A stretch of 54,699 nucleotides of DNA, taken from assembly GCA_902825945.1 (NCBI GenBank), contig CADECY010000044.1, forward strand, positions 1 through 54,699, given 5' to 3'. The DNA comes from an uncultured Acidobacteriota bacterium. GTDB taxonomy: Bacteria > Acidobacteriota > Terriglobia > Bryobacterales > Bryobacteraceae. Of the stretch, positions 33,842 through 42,557 are shown piece by piece (positions within the stretch are counted from its first letter, which is position 1; every line of letters begins with the position of its first letter). A program made the position numbers and the translations under genes. Below the pieces are notes generated by a model, which worked only from the letters and a program-made list of their open reading frames with translations, was not told the origin of the DNA and did no database searches.

Positions 33842-35083
33842 TCACTCCTGGTATCGGGTGAAAATCAAGCTGCCATTGGTTCCGCCGAAACCGAACGAGT
33901 TCGACAGGGCGTAGTCGATTCGCATCGGGCGGGCGGTGTTGGGGATGTAGTCGAGGTTGCAGTCCGGGCCGGGAGTCGAGAAGTTGATCGTGGGCGGCGC
34001 GATCTGATCGCGCATCGCCATGAGCGTGATACCGGCTTCGAGTCCGCCGGCGCCACCGAGGAGGTGGCCGGTCATGGACTTGGTGGAACTGACCGCGACT
34101 TTGCGGGAGTGATCGCCGAAGCACTTCTCAATCGCCATCGACTCCAGGCGGTCGCCCACTTCAGTCGAGGTCGCATGTGCGTTGATGTAGTCGACTTGAT
34201 CGGGCCGGATCTTGGCGTCCTTGATCGCGTTGCGCATGACGCGGACGATGCCTTCGCCGTCCTCGGCTCCGGAGGTGATGTGATAGGCGTCTCCGGTCAT
34301 TCCATAGCCGATGACCTCGGCGATGATGGGAGCTCCGCGGCGCTTCGCGAATTCGAGTTCCTCGAGCACCAGGACACCCGCGCCTTCGCCAACGACGAAT
34401 CCGTCGCGGACCGCGTCCCACGGGCGGCAGGCGTGATACGGATCGGTGTTGTTGTGCGAAAGGGCACGCATGGCGGCGAATCCTCCGATGCTCATCGGAG
34501 TGATGGCCGCCTCGGCGCCGCCGCAGATCATGACGTCGGCGTCGTCGCGCTGGATGATCTTGAACGAGTCTCCGATCGCGTGTGTCGACGTGGTGCAGGC
34601 GGTTGCCGTCGCCGAGTTCGGCCCCTTGGCCTTGAACCGGATCGAAACGTGACCCGAGCACAGATTGATGATCGTGCCCGGAATGAAGAAGGGGGAGATG
34701 CGGCTCGGTCCCTTTTCAAGGTAGGTGCGGTGTTCACGTTCGATCACCTCGAACCCGCCGATGCCGGATCCAACGTATACGCCCACGCGTTCCTCGATCT
34801 CGGGCGTGACCTTCAGGCCGGACCGGAGAACGGCGAAGTCGGCGGCCGCGATCCCTAATTGGATGAACCGCCCCATCTTCTTGACTTCCTTCTTCTCGAT
34901 CCATTGAAAGGGGTCGAACCCCTTCACCTCGCCGGCGATCTGACAACTGAAGCCGGCGGGATCGAACTGGGTGATCGTATCAATGCCGCAAATGCCGGCC
35001 TTACACGCCGCCCAGGTTTCTTCAGTACCGATGCCGACGGGGGACACCAAGCCTATCCCCGTGACAACTACTCTACGTGGCAA
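33842..35083 (-). CDS. fabF: Beta-ketoacyl-ACP synthase II
   Basis: A 413-residue condensing enzyme of fatty acid elongation. The start is TTG at 35083 (protein begins PRRVVVTGIGLVSPVG after the initiator) with GGAG seven bases upstream. The Cys-His-His triad is visible: nucleophile in ATACTTSTHAIGD, histidines in NAHATSTEVGD and STKSMTGHLLGGAGG. The C-terminal SNSFGFGGTNGSLIF motif is intact. It follows acpP by 77 bases, the usual acpP-fabF order. Confidence 0.96.
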   Translation of the reverse strand: MPRRVVVTGIGLVSPVGIGTEETWAACKAGICGIDTITQFDPAGFSCQIAGEVKGFDPFQWIEKKEVKKMGRFIQLGIAAADFAVLRSGLKVTPEIEERVGVYVGSGIGGFEVIEREHRTYLEKGPSRISPFFIPGTIINLCSGHVSIRFKAKGPNSATATACTTSTHAIGDSFKIIQRDDADVMICGGAEAAITPMSIGGFAAMRALSHNNTDPYHACRPWDAVRDGFVVGEGAGVLVLEELEFAKRRGAPIIAEVIGYGMTGDAYHITSGAEDGEGIVRVMRNAIKDAKIRPDQVDYINAHATSTEVGDRLESMAIEKCFGDHSRKVAVSSTKSMTGHLLGGAGGLEAGITLMAMRDQIAPPTINFSTPGPDCNLDYIPNTARPMRIDYALSNSFGFGGTNGSLIFTRYQE

Positions 35084-35160
35084 TCCGATTCTCCGTGTTG
35101 GAATCGCGCGGCAAGCTGAAGTGCGCAGGCCGCGCCTGTGTGGTAACGAGGCCGGCGGGG

Positions 35161-35400
35161 CTACTGCTTGCCGGTCTTGTTCTTGATGTAGTCCACCGCG
35201 TCTTTCACGGCGGCGATCTTTTCGGCGTCCTCGTCGGGGATGTCGAGATCGAAGGCTTCCTCGAACGCCATCACCAGCTCGACGATGTCGAGCGAGTCGG
35301 CGCCGAGGTCGTCCACGAACGACGCGGTGTCGTCCACCTGCGCTTCGTCCACCCCGAGTTGTTCGACGATGATCTGCTTTACCTTTTGCTCAACGGACAT
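35161..35400 (-). CDS. acpP: Acyl carrier protein
   Basis: A 79-residue acidic protein. The ATG at 35400 (MSVEQKVKQIIVEQLGV) has GGGAGGA upstream and is preferred over an ATG four codons earlier. The phosphopantetheine attachment serine is in the DSL motif (DLGADSLDIVELVMAFEEAF). It carries acyl chains for FabF, encoded directly downstream. Confidence 0.97.
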   Translation of the reverse strand: MSVEQKVKQIIVEQLGVDEAQVDDTASFVDDLGADSLDIVELVMAFEEAFDLDIPDEDAEKIAAVKDAVDYIKNKTGKQ

Positions 35401-35507
35401 TGGTCCTCCCAAAAAAGCCTCACAAAGTATTTGAGTCTAGCGGTGAAGGGGAGTGTAGCGCAACTGGCAACCGGACGGGGGCCCGGATTTGACTCCGGCA
35501 GGGCGGC

Positions 35508-37748
35508 TCAGCCACCCGCTGGACCGCTGTCAAGGTTGAGTTTCGAGGCGATTTCACGCAGTTGAACCCGGTTCGCGAATTGCCGGCGGCGAGGCCCCGC
35601 GGCAAGCATCCAGAACACGAGCCAATCCTTCTCCTCGATGCATTGTTCCAGATCGAACAGCGCCGCGTCCACGTCGCCCAAATCGAGGTGGATCCCGGCC
35701 CAGTCGCCAGGCCGCGCTGGAACTGGCTGGCGCAGCAATTGATTGGCGGCCGAGCGGGCCGCGCCCAGACGGCCCTCGGCCGCCAGCGTAGCGATCTCCA
35801 TGACCGAGGTCCAGGCATGTCCGGGAATCAAGTCGGACATGCGCCGGAACCAATGCCGTGCCTCCACGAACCGCTGCTGAGCGAGCATCACCTGTCCGCC
35901 GAGCATCAGCGGCATCCAGAATCCGGGCGCGAGTTCGAGCGCGGCCTCGATGCGCGCCATTGCCTCGGGCCAGCGGCTCTGGCAGTAGAAAGTTTCAGCC
36001 AACGCGAAGTGCGGGAGAGGTGAAAGCGGGTCGAGTTGGCTCGAGATTTCGAGATGGTGCGCGGCGCGGTCCCAGCGCTGGCGCGGCCACAAGTGCCAGC
36101 GTCCGAACAGGTAATGCAACTCCGCGCTGCCGTCGTCCTGATCGAAGGCCAAGTGGAAGTGACGCTCCGAGCCCGCCCAATCGTAGCGGAACACTCCGGC
36201 GAGGACACCCTCGATCGCATGGGCTTCGGCGAGATCCGGATCGATCGAGAGAGCCTTACGGACGAGGTCCGAGGCACGATCGACATGTTCGAGCGGCGCG
36301 AGTTCGCCAAGCAGGATTCCATAGAACGTCAGGTATGCTGAACCTGTGTAGGCGAGCGCGTATCCAGGATCGAGATCCATCGCGGCGGCCAGATACTCCT
36401 GGGCACGAGCGATTCCGGCTGGCGATAATTGCGCGCCGATGTGCCTTGCGCGCAGGTAGGCCGCGTAAGCTTCCGGATTGGCGCTGTGGCGCCGCGACTG
36501 CCCCAGGGTGCCCGCGATCATTCCGCCGCCGCGCAGCTTGGCGGCGATGGCCGCCGCGATCTGGTCCTGAATCGTGAAGGCGTCCGTCAGTTCGGCCTCC
36601 CAGCGGTCCGACCAGATCGGGAATTCGCCAGCGGCCGGAATCATCTCGGCACTGACGCGCACCAGTGACCCGCTCCAGCGAACCGAGCCATCGACAACGT
36701 AGTCAGCTCCGAGCCGCGTGCCCGCCTCGGTGGCGGTGTCCTCTCCGGGGCGGAGTTGGAACGACGAGGATCGCGCGATGACACGCACGCCCGGTACTCG
36801 CTGAAGCGCGAGGATGATCTCCTCGGCCAGACCGTCGCTGAAGTAGTCGTTCTCCGGTTTCGCGCTGGCGTTGGCGAAGGGAAGCACTGCGATCGCGGGT
36901 TCCCGTCTCGACTCCGCGAGGGCGGATGCATTCGCGCTTTCGTCGAGCGCCTGGGCGAGCACTGCCGCGGAATTGAAGCGCAGTTCAGGATCCTTGCGGA
37001 GGCAGCGCAGAACGGCGCGCTCGAGCGAGCGCGGCACGCCACGCAACGGCTCGGGATCGCGATAGAGGATGCCCGCGGTGAGTTCCGCGTGCGTCTGTCC
37101 GGTGAACGGCCGCCGCCCGCCAGCGAGCATCTCGTACAGCACGACGCCGAGCGAGAAGATGTCGGAGCGGCCATCGACTTCCGCCCCGCGAAGTTGTTCG
37201 GGCGACATGTAGGCGGCGGTCCCCATAAGCGTGCCGGTATAGGTATCGGAGGAAGTCGTGACGTCGGGCAGGCGTGATCGATCGATCTTGGCAATCCCGA
37301 AGTCGAGCAGTTTCGGAATCCCGGCGGCGGTGATCATGATGTTGCCGGGCTTGAGGTCGCGATGCACCACGCCCGCCTCATGGGCGCAGGAAAGCGCCAC
37401 GGCGATCCGTGAGGCGAAGGCACGGCACTGCTCCGATCCGATTGGGCCCTCGGCGATCATAGCCTGCAGCGGGCGCCCGTCGATCAACTCCATCACGATG
37501 AACTCACTGTCGCCCTCGCGGGCGATGTCGAAGACCTTGACGATGTTCGGGTGATCGAGCTTGGAGATGGCGCGGGCTTCGCGGCGTAGACGGCTGGACG
37601 ATTCTCCGGGCTCCGTGGCAACGATCTTGATGGCCACCTCTCGATTCAGCCGTGTGTCGAGCGCCTTGTACACGGCGCCCATTCCTCCCCGGCCAAGGAG
37701 GGAGAGCACCAAGTAGGGTCCGAGGCGCGAACCGGGCTCAACGGCCAT
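35508..37748 (-). CDS. Ser/Thr protein kinase with TolB-like and TPR domains
   Basis: A 746-residue protein. Kinase domain at about 10-270: glycine loop LLGRGGMGAVYKALD, VAIKIV lysine, HRDLKPGNIM, DFGIAKI and MSPEQLRG. A FlgO/TolB-like N-terminal domain follows at about 285-430 (IAVLPFANASAKPENDYFSD, GVRVIARSSSF, ADYVVDGSVRW), then about 300 residues of TPR repeats (AKPGYALAYTG region, LDPLSPLPHFALAETFY). No membrane helix is obvious, so it is probably cytosolic. This architecture is common in acidobacteria; the target is unknown. The stop is 107 bases from the acpP start. Confidence 0.88.
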   Translation of the reverse strand: MAVEPGSRLGPYLVLSLLGRGGMGAVYKALDTRLNREVAIKIVATEPGESSSRLRREARAISKLDHPNIVKVFDIAREGDSEFIVMELIDGRPLQAMIAEGPIGSEQCRAFASRIAVALSCAHEAGVVHRDLKPGNIMITAAGIPKLLDFGIAKIDRSRLPDVTTSSDTYTGTLMGTAAYMSPEQLRGAEVDGRSDIFSLGVVLYEMLAGGRRPFTGQTHAELTAGILYRDPEPLRGVPRSLERAVLRCLRKDPELRFNSAAVLAQALDESANASALAESRREPAIAVLPFANASAKPENDYFSDGLAEEIILALQRVPGVRVIARSSSFQLRPGEDTATEAGTRLGADYVVDGSVRWSGSLVRVSAEMIPAAGEFPIWSDRWEAELTDAFTIQDQIAAAIAAKLRGGGMIAGTLGQSRRHSANPEAYAAYLRARHIGAQLSPAGIARAQEYLAAAMDLDPGYALAYTGSAYLTFYGILLGELAPLEHVDRASDLVRKALSIDPDLAEAHAIEGVLAGVFRYDWAGSERHFHLAFDQDDGSAELHYLFGRWHLWPRQRWDRAAHHLEISSQLDPLSPLPHFALAETFYCQSRWPEAMARIEAALELAPGFWMPLMLGGQVMLAQQRFVEARHWFRRMSDLIPGHAWTSVMEIATLAAEGRLGAARSAANQLLRQPVPARPGDWAGIHLDLGDVDAALFDLEQCIEEKDWLVFWMLAAGPRRRQFANRVQLREIASKLNLDSGPAGG

Positions 37749-37927
37749 CAGGTCATGATAGCGGAGCGGGATCGGGCGCGGGTCCGGAGTACGAGCCGGA
37801 ATGCCGTGGACTGCGGACTCCTCCTGGGAGACGCTCCGATCGCCCCGAGCAGGGCCTGGCGATCCGGCACGCGGTCCCAGCAGTGACTCGCAGGCACCGT
37901 CCCCGTGCGAGTATCATGGAGATCCGC

Positions 37928-38926
37928 ATGAGAAGTGCCGTTCTTGTTCTGTATGCGTTGTCGGCGATCGCCGCCGCGGAACGCGAGGGTCCGGATTGGG
38001 TGAAGGCCGGGGAAGCAGCCTGGCGCCAGCGCGATTCGCAGGGCGAAGTGGTATTCGGCGGCCGGATGTGGATCTTCGGCGGATGGTTCAATTCCTATGA
38101 AGCGCCGCCGCGGGATGTGTGGAGTTCGGCGGATGGCAAGAAATGGGATCTGGTGAGCGGCTCCGCGCCTTGGCTCCATAGCGACCTCTCGATGTCGATC
38201 GCGTTCGGCGGCCGGATGTGGATGATGGGTGGCTGGTACAACGGCAGGTTGCCAGGACACTCGGCGAGCGCGGCGGTGTGGTCGTCGGTGGATGGCAAGG
38301 AGTGGAGGCAGGAGGCGGCGAATGCGGGCTGGTCACCGCGGATCGCCTCGGCACTGGTCGAGTTCAAGGGGCGAATGTGGATTCTCGGCGGCACCGAGAA
38401 CTACTATTTCGGGGATCACAAGAGCGCGAAGAACGATGTGTGGTCGAGCGCGGACGGCCGCACCTGGAAGCTCGAAACCACGAACGCCGGATGGTTCCCG
38501 CGAGCTTATCATCAGGCGGCGGTGCTGAACGGACGGATCTACGTTTTTGGTGGGGGAAATTACGTTCCCGACTACGAGGCCCGCAACGATGTGTGGTCCT
38601 CAGCCGACGGCGTTCATTGGACCGAAGAGACCTCGTCCGCGGGCTGGTCTTCCCGGCTTTGGTTTTCGTCGGCGGTGTATCGCGACCGGATGTGGGTGCT
38701 CGGTGGCTACTCGAAGATTCCGGATACCAATCGGGGCGATGTCTGGTATTCGAGAAATGGGCGCGAGTGGACCCAGCTGAAATCGAAGGTGACGTGGAAG
38801 GAGCGGCACGAGCATTCGGTGTTCGTGCATCAGGACCGGCTGTGGGTGGCGGGGGGACACGCGAAGCCACTGAGCAACGAGGTTTGGTCGCTCGAGCTGC
38901 CACGGGAGTTCTTCGCCCGGGAGTAG
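37928..38926 (+). CDS. Exported Kelch-type six-bladed beta-propeller
   Basis: A 332-residue protein from the ATG at 37928, which has GGAG six bases upstream and starts a signal peptide (MRSAVLVLYALSAIAAA-E). Six repeats are visible, each with a GRMW..GG core and a DVWSSADG.W end: GGRMWIFGGWF, GGRMWMMGGWY, KGRMWILGG, NGRIYVFGGG, RDRMWVLGGY and QDRLWVAGGH. Such propellers bind ligands or proteins; no catalytic residue is evident. It converges with the second sulfatase, six bases apart. Confidence 0.85.
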   Translation: MRSAVLVLYALSAIAAAEREGPDWVKAGEAAWRQRDSQGEVVFGGRMWIFGGWFNSYEAPPRDVWSSADGKKWDLVSGSAPWLHSDLSMSIAFGGRMWMMGGWYNGRLPGHSASAAVWSSVDGKEWRQEAANAGWSPRIASALVEFKGRMWILGGTENYYFGDHKSAKNDVWSSADGRTWKLETTNAGWFPRAYHQAAVLNGRIYVFGGGNYVPDYEARNDVWSSADGVHWTEETSSAGWSSRLWFSSAVYRDRMWVLGGYSKIPDTNRGDVWYSRNGREWTQLKSKVTWKERHEHSVFVHQDRLWVAGGHAKPLSNEVWSLELPREFFARE

Positions 38927-38932
38927 CCGCGG

Positions 38933-40255
38933 CTATGCGGGCCGGAAATCGTCGGCTGTCCGGCTGATCCAGTTCGACAGCATTTCGCGATGCTCGATCA
39001 GGTGTTGGCCGCCCATAGGCGCAAGATTGTGCGTCTCGCCCGGGTCGAGTTCGAGATCGAACAACTGCTCGGGTCTTGCGCCGCTGTTGAAGCGCACGTA
39101 TTTGTAACGGCGCGACCGCAGCATGCGGCCTTCGCGGGCGGCGTCGCCATAGCGCAATTCGGAAACGACGTACGGGCGCTCGATCGCAGCGCCGGATTCG
39201 CAGGCGGGGCGCAGGCTCGCGCCTCGCAGGTCAGCGGGGGACTTCACGCCGGCGTAGTCGCACAGGGTCGGCAGGATGTCGAGGAGCGAAGTCAGCGATT
39301 CGCGATGGACCGCGCCGCGGCGGACTCCCGGTCCAGCGACGATCAACGGGACATGGGCGGACTCTTCGTAGAAGGCGGCTTTCTGAACCCAGCGGTGGGC
39401 GCCCATGCCTTCGCCATGGTCCGAGGTGAAGGCGACGATGGTGTTGCGATCGAGTCCGCTGGAGCGGAGCGCGTCGAGCACGATTCCAATCTGCTTGTCG
39501 ACGTCTTCGATCAGGCGATAATAGCCGTGCAGGTAGTTGCGTACGTCGTCGCGGCGCCATTCGGACGCGATGCTGACGGCTTTCGACATGAGATCGTAAC
39601 CGCCCGTACGATGAAATTGAATCGCCTCGGGCTCGTTCGGGTCGGCGGCCATGTTGCCGGGCGCGGGCGGAAACTCACGGAGGCGCTCATACCGGTGAGT
39701 GCCCGGATGCTGGCGGATCCACTCGCAGATGTCGTGCGGATTCATGAACGACGCCACCATGAGGAACGGCTCACTCGCGCGTGCGCTGTCGCGAAGCCAC
39801 GACGAGCACGCCGCTGCGAGCGGAGCGTCCATCTCGTGTCCGAGATGATGGCCGCCGATCAGCTTCTCGAAACCGGTCATGCCGTCGAAACTTTTCGGCA
39901 GGTGCCACTTGCCGCCATAGACCGTCTTGTAACCAGCCGCGCTGAAGAGTTCGCCGATCGTGGGCATGCCCGCGGCGATCGGCTTGCCGTTCACGCGGAC
40001 GCCGGTCTCGTGCGGCATGCGGCCAGTGAAGATGCTGCCGCGTGATGGAGAGCATACCGGATAGGCACAATAGCTTTCGGTGAACGAGGTTCCGGTGGCG
40101 GCGAGAGAATCGATAGCGGGAGTGCGCAGCCACGGATTCCCAGCGCCCGACCATGCATGGTGCGACTGTTGATCGGTCATGATCAGCAGCAGGTTGGGCC
40201 GCCGGACGTTTTGCGCCATCGCGGCCGCCGATCCGAAGAATGCGCGGCGAGTCAT
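38933..40255 (-). CDS. Exported type I sulfatase
   Basis: A 440-residue sulfatase with a twin-arginine-like N-terminus (MTRRAFFGSAAAMAQ). Conserved features are NLLLIMTDQQSHHAW (metal-binding Asp pair), the formylglycine motif CSPSR in YPVCSPSRGSIFTGR, GGKWHLPKSF and FTSDHGEGMGAH. It is only distantly similar to the sulfatase at 3101-4426. Probable substrate is a sulfated polysaccharide or aryl/alkyl sulfate; not determinable here. It diverges from the M24 peptidase gene by 26 bases. Confidence 0.9.
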   Translation of the reverse strand: MTRRAFFGSAAAMAQNVRRPNLLLIMTDQQSHHAWSGAGNPWLRTPAIDSLAATGTSFTESYCAYPVCSPSRGSIFTGRMPHETGVRVNGKPIAAGMPTIGELFSAAGYKTVYGGKWHLPKSFDGMTGFEKLIGGHHLGHEMDAPLAAACSSWLRDSARASEPFLMVASFMNPHDICEWIRQHPGTHRYERLREFPPAPGNMAADPNEPEAIQFHRTGGYDLMSKAVSIASEWRRDDVRNYLHGYYRLIEDVDKQIGIVLDALRSSGLDRNTIVAFTSDHGEGMGAHRWVQKAAFYEESAHVPLIVAGPGVRRGAVHRESLTSLLDILPTLCDYAGVKSPADLRGASLRPACESGAAIERPYVVSELRYGDAAREGRMLRSRRYKYVRFNSGARPEQLFDLELDPGETHNLAPMGGQHLIEHREMLSNWISRTADDFRPA

Positions 40256-40281
40256 CTCTCCACCAATGATAATGGAGGGCG

Positions 40282-41370
40282 ATGCTCACACTCGAAGGCT
40301 GCCGTGCCCGGCAGCAGCGCATGCTCGCCGCAATGGCGCAACAGGGCTGGGACCTTTTCGTCACCGGAGACCGCCACACCGCCTACTATTTTTCCGGGAG
40401 CCTGGCGCCCGCCGAATCGCCCGTCTGGTTCGCGCTGCAGTCGAGCGGCCGATCCGTACTTGTGACGCCCGGGAATCGCGATGGCGTGTGTGCGGACGAG
40501 ATCCGGCCGCTGGAACTCTACAGCGCGCATCGCACGATCACGCATCCGTATCACGATGCCCTCGGACTGCTGCGCGATTCGCTCGGCGTGAACTACCATC
40601 GCGTGGCGTCCGATGGGCTCGGTTCGCCGGCGTTCCTTTCCGCCACCAGCGACGCGACCGGCACGATTCTGCGTTTGCGGAAACGCAAGGACGATGACGA
40701 AATCGCCGAAATCCGCGCGGCGCTGCGCTACTGCGCGATCGCCTATGACGCTGCCCGCCTGGCGATCGCGCCCGGACTCACCGAGATCGACGTTTACAAC
40801 GCCATGAATCTCGCCGTGGTTCGGGCGGCGGGAACGGTGATCCAGTTTCGTGGAGATTTCGCGTGCGGCGAGCGCGGCATCACGCAGGGTGGTCCGCCAA
40901 CGGCACGGGAGATTCTCGCGGGCGATCTCTACGTTCTCGATATGTTCCCGGCGCCCGCACTCTACTTCGGCGACACCTGCCGCACGTTCGCGGTGAGCGA
41001 GCCCACCGAAGCTCAGATGAAGGCGTGGACCTTGGTGCGGCAGGCGATCGCGCTGGCCGAGGGCATGATCCGGCCCGGAGTCTCCGCGGCGAGCGTGCAT
41101 GTCGAAGTGAAGCGCTTTCTCGATTCGCACGAGATCAGCGAGCGAAGCTTCTGGCATCACACGGGCCACGGGATCGGGCATCGCGGACACGAGGCCCCGA
41201 GAATCATCGCGGAGAGCCAAGATGTTTTCGAGGCGGGCGACGTGATCACGATCGAGCCAGGCGTTTACACGAAGGCTTTGCAGGGTGGGATCCGGCTCGA
41301 GGACAACTACGTGGTACGCCAATCGGGCCTCGAAAACCTGTTCCAGTACCCGATGGAACTTCGGTACTGA
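40282..41370 (+). CDS. Xaa-Pro aminopeptidase-type M24 peptidase
   Basis: A 362-residue cytosolic metallopeptidase with creatinase-like N-terminal domain and pita-bread catalytic domain. Metal ligands are visible in LDMFPAPALYFGD (two Asp, with the second in GDTCRTF), HTGHGIGHRGHE (His), TIEPGVY (Glu) and RLEDNYVV (Glu). GGAGGG lies just upstream of the ATG. It would cleave N-terminal residues before proline; a creatinase-like role is possible from sequence alone. Confidence 0.9.
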   Translation: MLTLEGCRARQQRMLAAMAQQGWDLFVTGDRHTAYYFSGSLAPAESPVWFALQSSGRSVLVTPGNRDGVCADEIRPLELYSAHRTITHPYHDALGLLRDSLGVNYHRVASDGLGSPAFLSATSDATGTILRLRKRKDDDEIAEIRAALRYCAIAYDAARLAIAPGLTEIDVYNAMNLAVVRAAGTVIQFRGDFACGERGITQGGPPTAREILAGDLYVLDMFPAPALYFGDTCRTFAVSEPTEAQMKAWTLVRQAIALAEGMIRPGVSAASVHVEVKRFLDSHEISERSFWHHTGHGIGHRGHEAPRIIAESQDVFEAGDVITIEPGVYTKALQGGIRLEDNYVVRQSGLENLFQYPMELRY

Positions 41371-41371
41371 G

Positions 41372-41409
41372 CCGTCCGGGGGGCTTTAGGCCGTGCGGGG
41401 GGCCTTAGT
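41372..41409. repeat. Tandem duplication of a 19-base unit
   Basis: Two adjacent 19-base units, 41372-41390 and 41391-41409 (CCGTsCGGGGGGCyTTAGk), differing at three positions, begin one base after the stop of the M24 peptidase gene. Confidence 0.8.
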
Positions 41410-41521
41410 ACGAGCGTGTGTGTCAGGGCGCCACACCACGTGTCCCAGTCCAACCCTGGCGGGATCGCGGGCGGATTGCCGCCGTCCCACGGAATCAAAG
41501 ACTTGCACCCTGTTGCGCGAT

Positions 41522-41537
41522 TGGCCCGCAGGTTGCT
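41522..41537 (+). promoter_or_regulatory. Sigma-54-like promoter
   Basis: TGGCCCG CAGG TTGCT keeps the invariant GG (41523-41524) and GC (41535-41536) with correct spacing and differs from TGGCACGNNNNTTGCA at two positions. Transcription would begin near 41548, just before a structured element with its own terminator. No activator site was identified. A weaker sigma-70 reading (TTGCGC-18-TACATT) overlaps it. Confidence 0.45.
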
Positions 41538-41547
41538 ACATTGGATA

Positions 41548-41700
41548 GCGAATTGTGACAGTCAACTCTTGAAACCTGAACCCTCTGCTGCAACGGGTAG
41601 TAGACAGGAGTGCGAAATAGGCTTTAGTGCTCGAGGGAATAGAAGTTTTAAAACCCCGCATGTCCTACTCGGTTGCCAGTTGCAACAGAGGGGATTTTTT
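41548..41700 (+). ncRNA. Candidate structured small RNA ending in an intrinsic terminator
   Basis: Between the promoter-like site and a run of six T (41695-41700), the sequence folds as a long rod. CCCTCTGCTGCAAC (41581-41594) pairs with GTTGCAACAGAGGG (41679-41692) with one mismatch. Inside it, GGGTAG (41595-41600) pairs with CTACTC (41665-41670), GACA (41603-41606) with TGTC (41661-41664) and TGCG (41611-41614) with CGCA (41657-41660). A local alternative, GTTGC/GCAAC near 41672-41686, competes with the outer stem. The stretch is AT-richer than its surroundings and no protein frame with a start and ribosome site fits. It matches no RNA family I can name. Confidence 0.5.
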
Positions 41701-41747
41701 CGCACCGGATAGAGTTGGCGCACAGTAAAGAATCGATTTCGCCAGGG

Positions 41748-41776
41748 GAACGCTCTTCTCACCCCAGAGAGCGTTC
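41748..41776 (+). other. Hairpin within the second structured stretch
   Basis: GAACGCTCT (41748-41756) and AGAGCGTTC (41768-41776) form a perfect 9-base stem with an 11-base loop. It begins the structured stretch that ends in the terminator-like hairpin at 41896-41947. No T-run follows it, so it is not a terminator by itself. Confidence 0.5.
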
Positions 41777-41895
41777 GTAGTACAGGCGGCGACCAAGCAT
41801 CGCCTCATGGCCGGACTTTCATGGACGCGGGTCTAGCCGTGGGCTTGTCGGGTTGTTGTGTCTGTGCCCCTACCCCTCGACCGTGAGGGAGGCGA

Positions 41896-41947
41896 CCGCA
41901 TCGGCTCGGAACGTTAGAACGGAGCGGGCCGGGCCGATGCGGGTTTT
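41896..41947 (+). terminator. 14-base stem followed by TTTT (terminator or RNA 3' end)
   Basis: CCGCATCGGCTCGG (41896-41909) pairs with CCGGGCCGATGCGG (41929-41942), with one G-U pair, around a 19-base loop, then GTTTTC. A small hairpin CCCTC/GAGGG (41874-41889) precedes it. Orientation is plus; the thiE gene converges from the other side. It may close a second structured transcript or simply act as a terminator. Confidence 0.5.
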
Positions 41948-41999
41948 CTCGCGCGATTCGCGCACAGCCTCACGTCGATCGTATCAGATCACGCGGGCG

Positions 42000-42557
42000 T
42001 CACTGAAACAGGCTGATGCCCGCCACTCCCGCAGCACCGGCTTCCAGGCACTGGTTCAGGTTCAGTCTCGTCACACCCCCGAGCGCGAGCACTGGGATGT
42101 TGACCAATTCCGCGGCGTGCTGGAGAGCTTCGAGCCCATGCGGTTGAGCCCCGGGTTTCGATGCGGTCATGAAGACGGGGCTGAAGACCGCGAAGTCCGC
42201 GCCTTCGCGCTCGGCCTGAAGCAATTCGGTTCCGTTGTGAGCGGAGACGCCGATCAGGAATCCGGGTGGAGCGATCTCGCGCACGCGCGCCGGCGGCAGC
42301 GAATTCGCGGGAAGGTGGACGCCATCGGCTCCGCACGCGATGGCGACATCGACACGCGAGTTGACCAGGATCTTGGCTCCGTGGGGATTCGGCAGATCCA
42401 TCACGCGCCGAACGAGTTCGATTAGATCATGCGTGTCCAGATCCTTCTCACGAATCTGGATCATCTCGATACCCTCATCCAAACGCCGGGCGACATTGGA
42501 AATCAGGGCATCGGCACCGCCGATGGCCGAGCGGTCCGTGATGTAGTAGCGAATCAC
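42000..42557 (-). CDS. thiE: Thiamine-phosphate synthase ThiE/TenI-family protein
   Basis: A 185-residue TIM-barrel protein from GTG at 42557, which overlaps the stop of fmdE (GTGA) and gives the normal family length and start (IRYYITDRSAIGG). ThiE motifs: IQIREKDL, ILVNSRVDVAIACGADGVHL, IGVSAHNGTELLQAEREGAD, FSPVFMTASKPGAQPHGLE and ALGGVTRLNLNQCLEAGAAG. ThiE joins the thiazole and pyrimidine units of thiamine; the related TenI aromatises the thiazole. Other thi genes are not nearby, so ThiE versus TenI function is uncertain. No TPP riboswitch seen. Confidence 0.82.
   Translation of the reverse strand: MIRYYITDRSAIGGADALISNVARRLDEGIEMIQIREKDLDTHDLIELVRRVMDLPNPHGAKILVNSRVDVAIACGADGVHLPANSLPPARVREIAPPGFLIGVSAHNGTELLQAEREGADFAVFSPVFMTASKPGAQPHGLEALQHAAELVNIPVLALGGVTRLNLNQCLEAGAAGVAGISLFQ

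Noticed and set aside
35444..35507. tRNA-like stretch (GTAGCGCAACTGGCA and nearby stems) between acpP and the kinase gene
   Set aside because: The D-arm does not close, no valid anticodon stem and T-arm pair can be drawn, and the acceptor ends do not match. At most a decayed tRNA.
41860..42557. TPP riboswitch for thiE
   Set aside because: The structured stretch lies downstream of thiE on the opposite strand, and I find no thi-box elements upstream of the operon.
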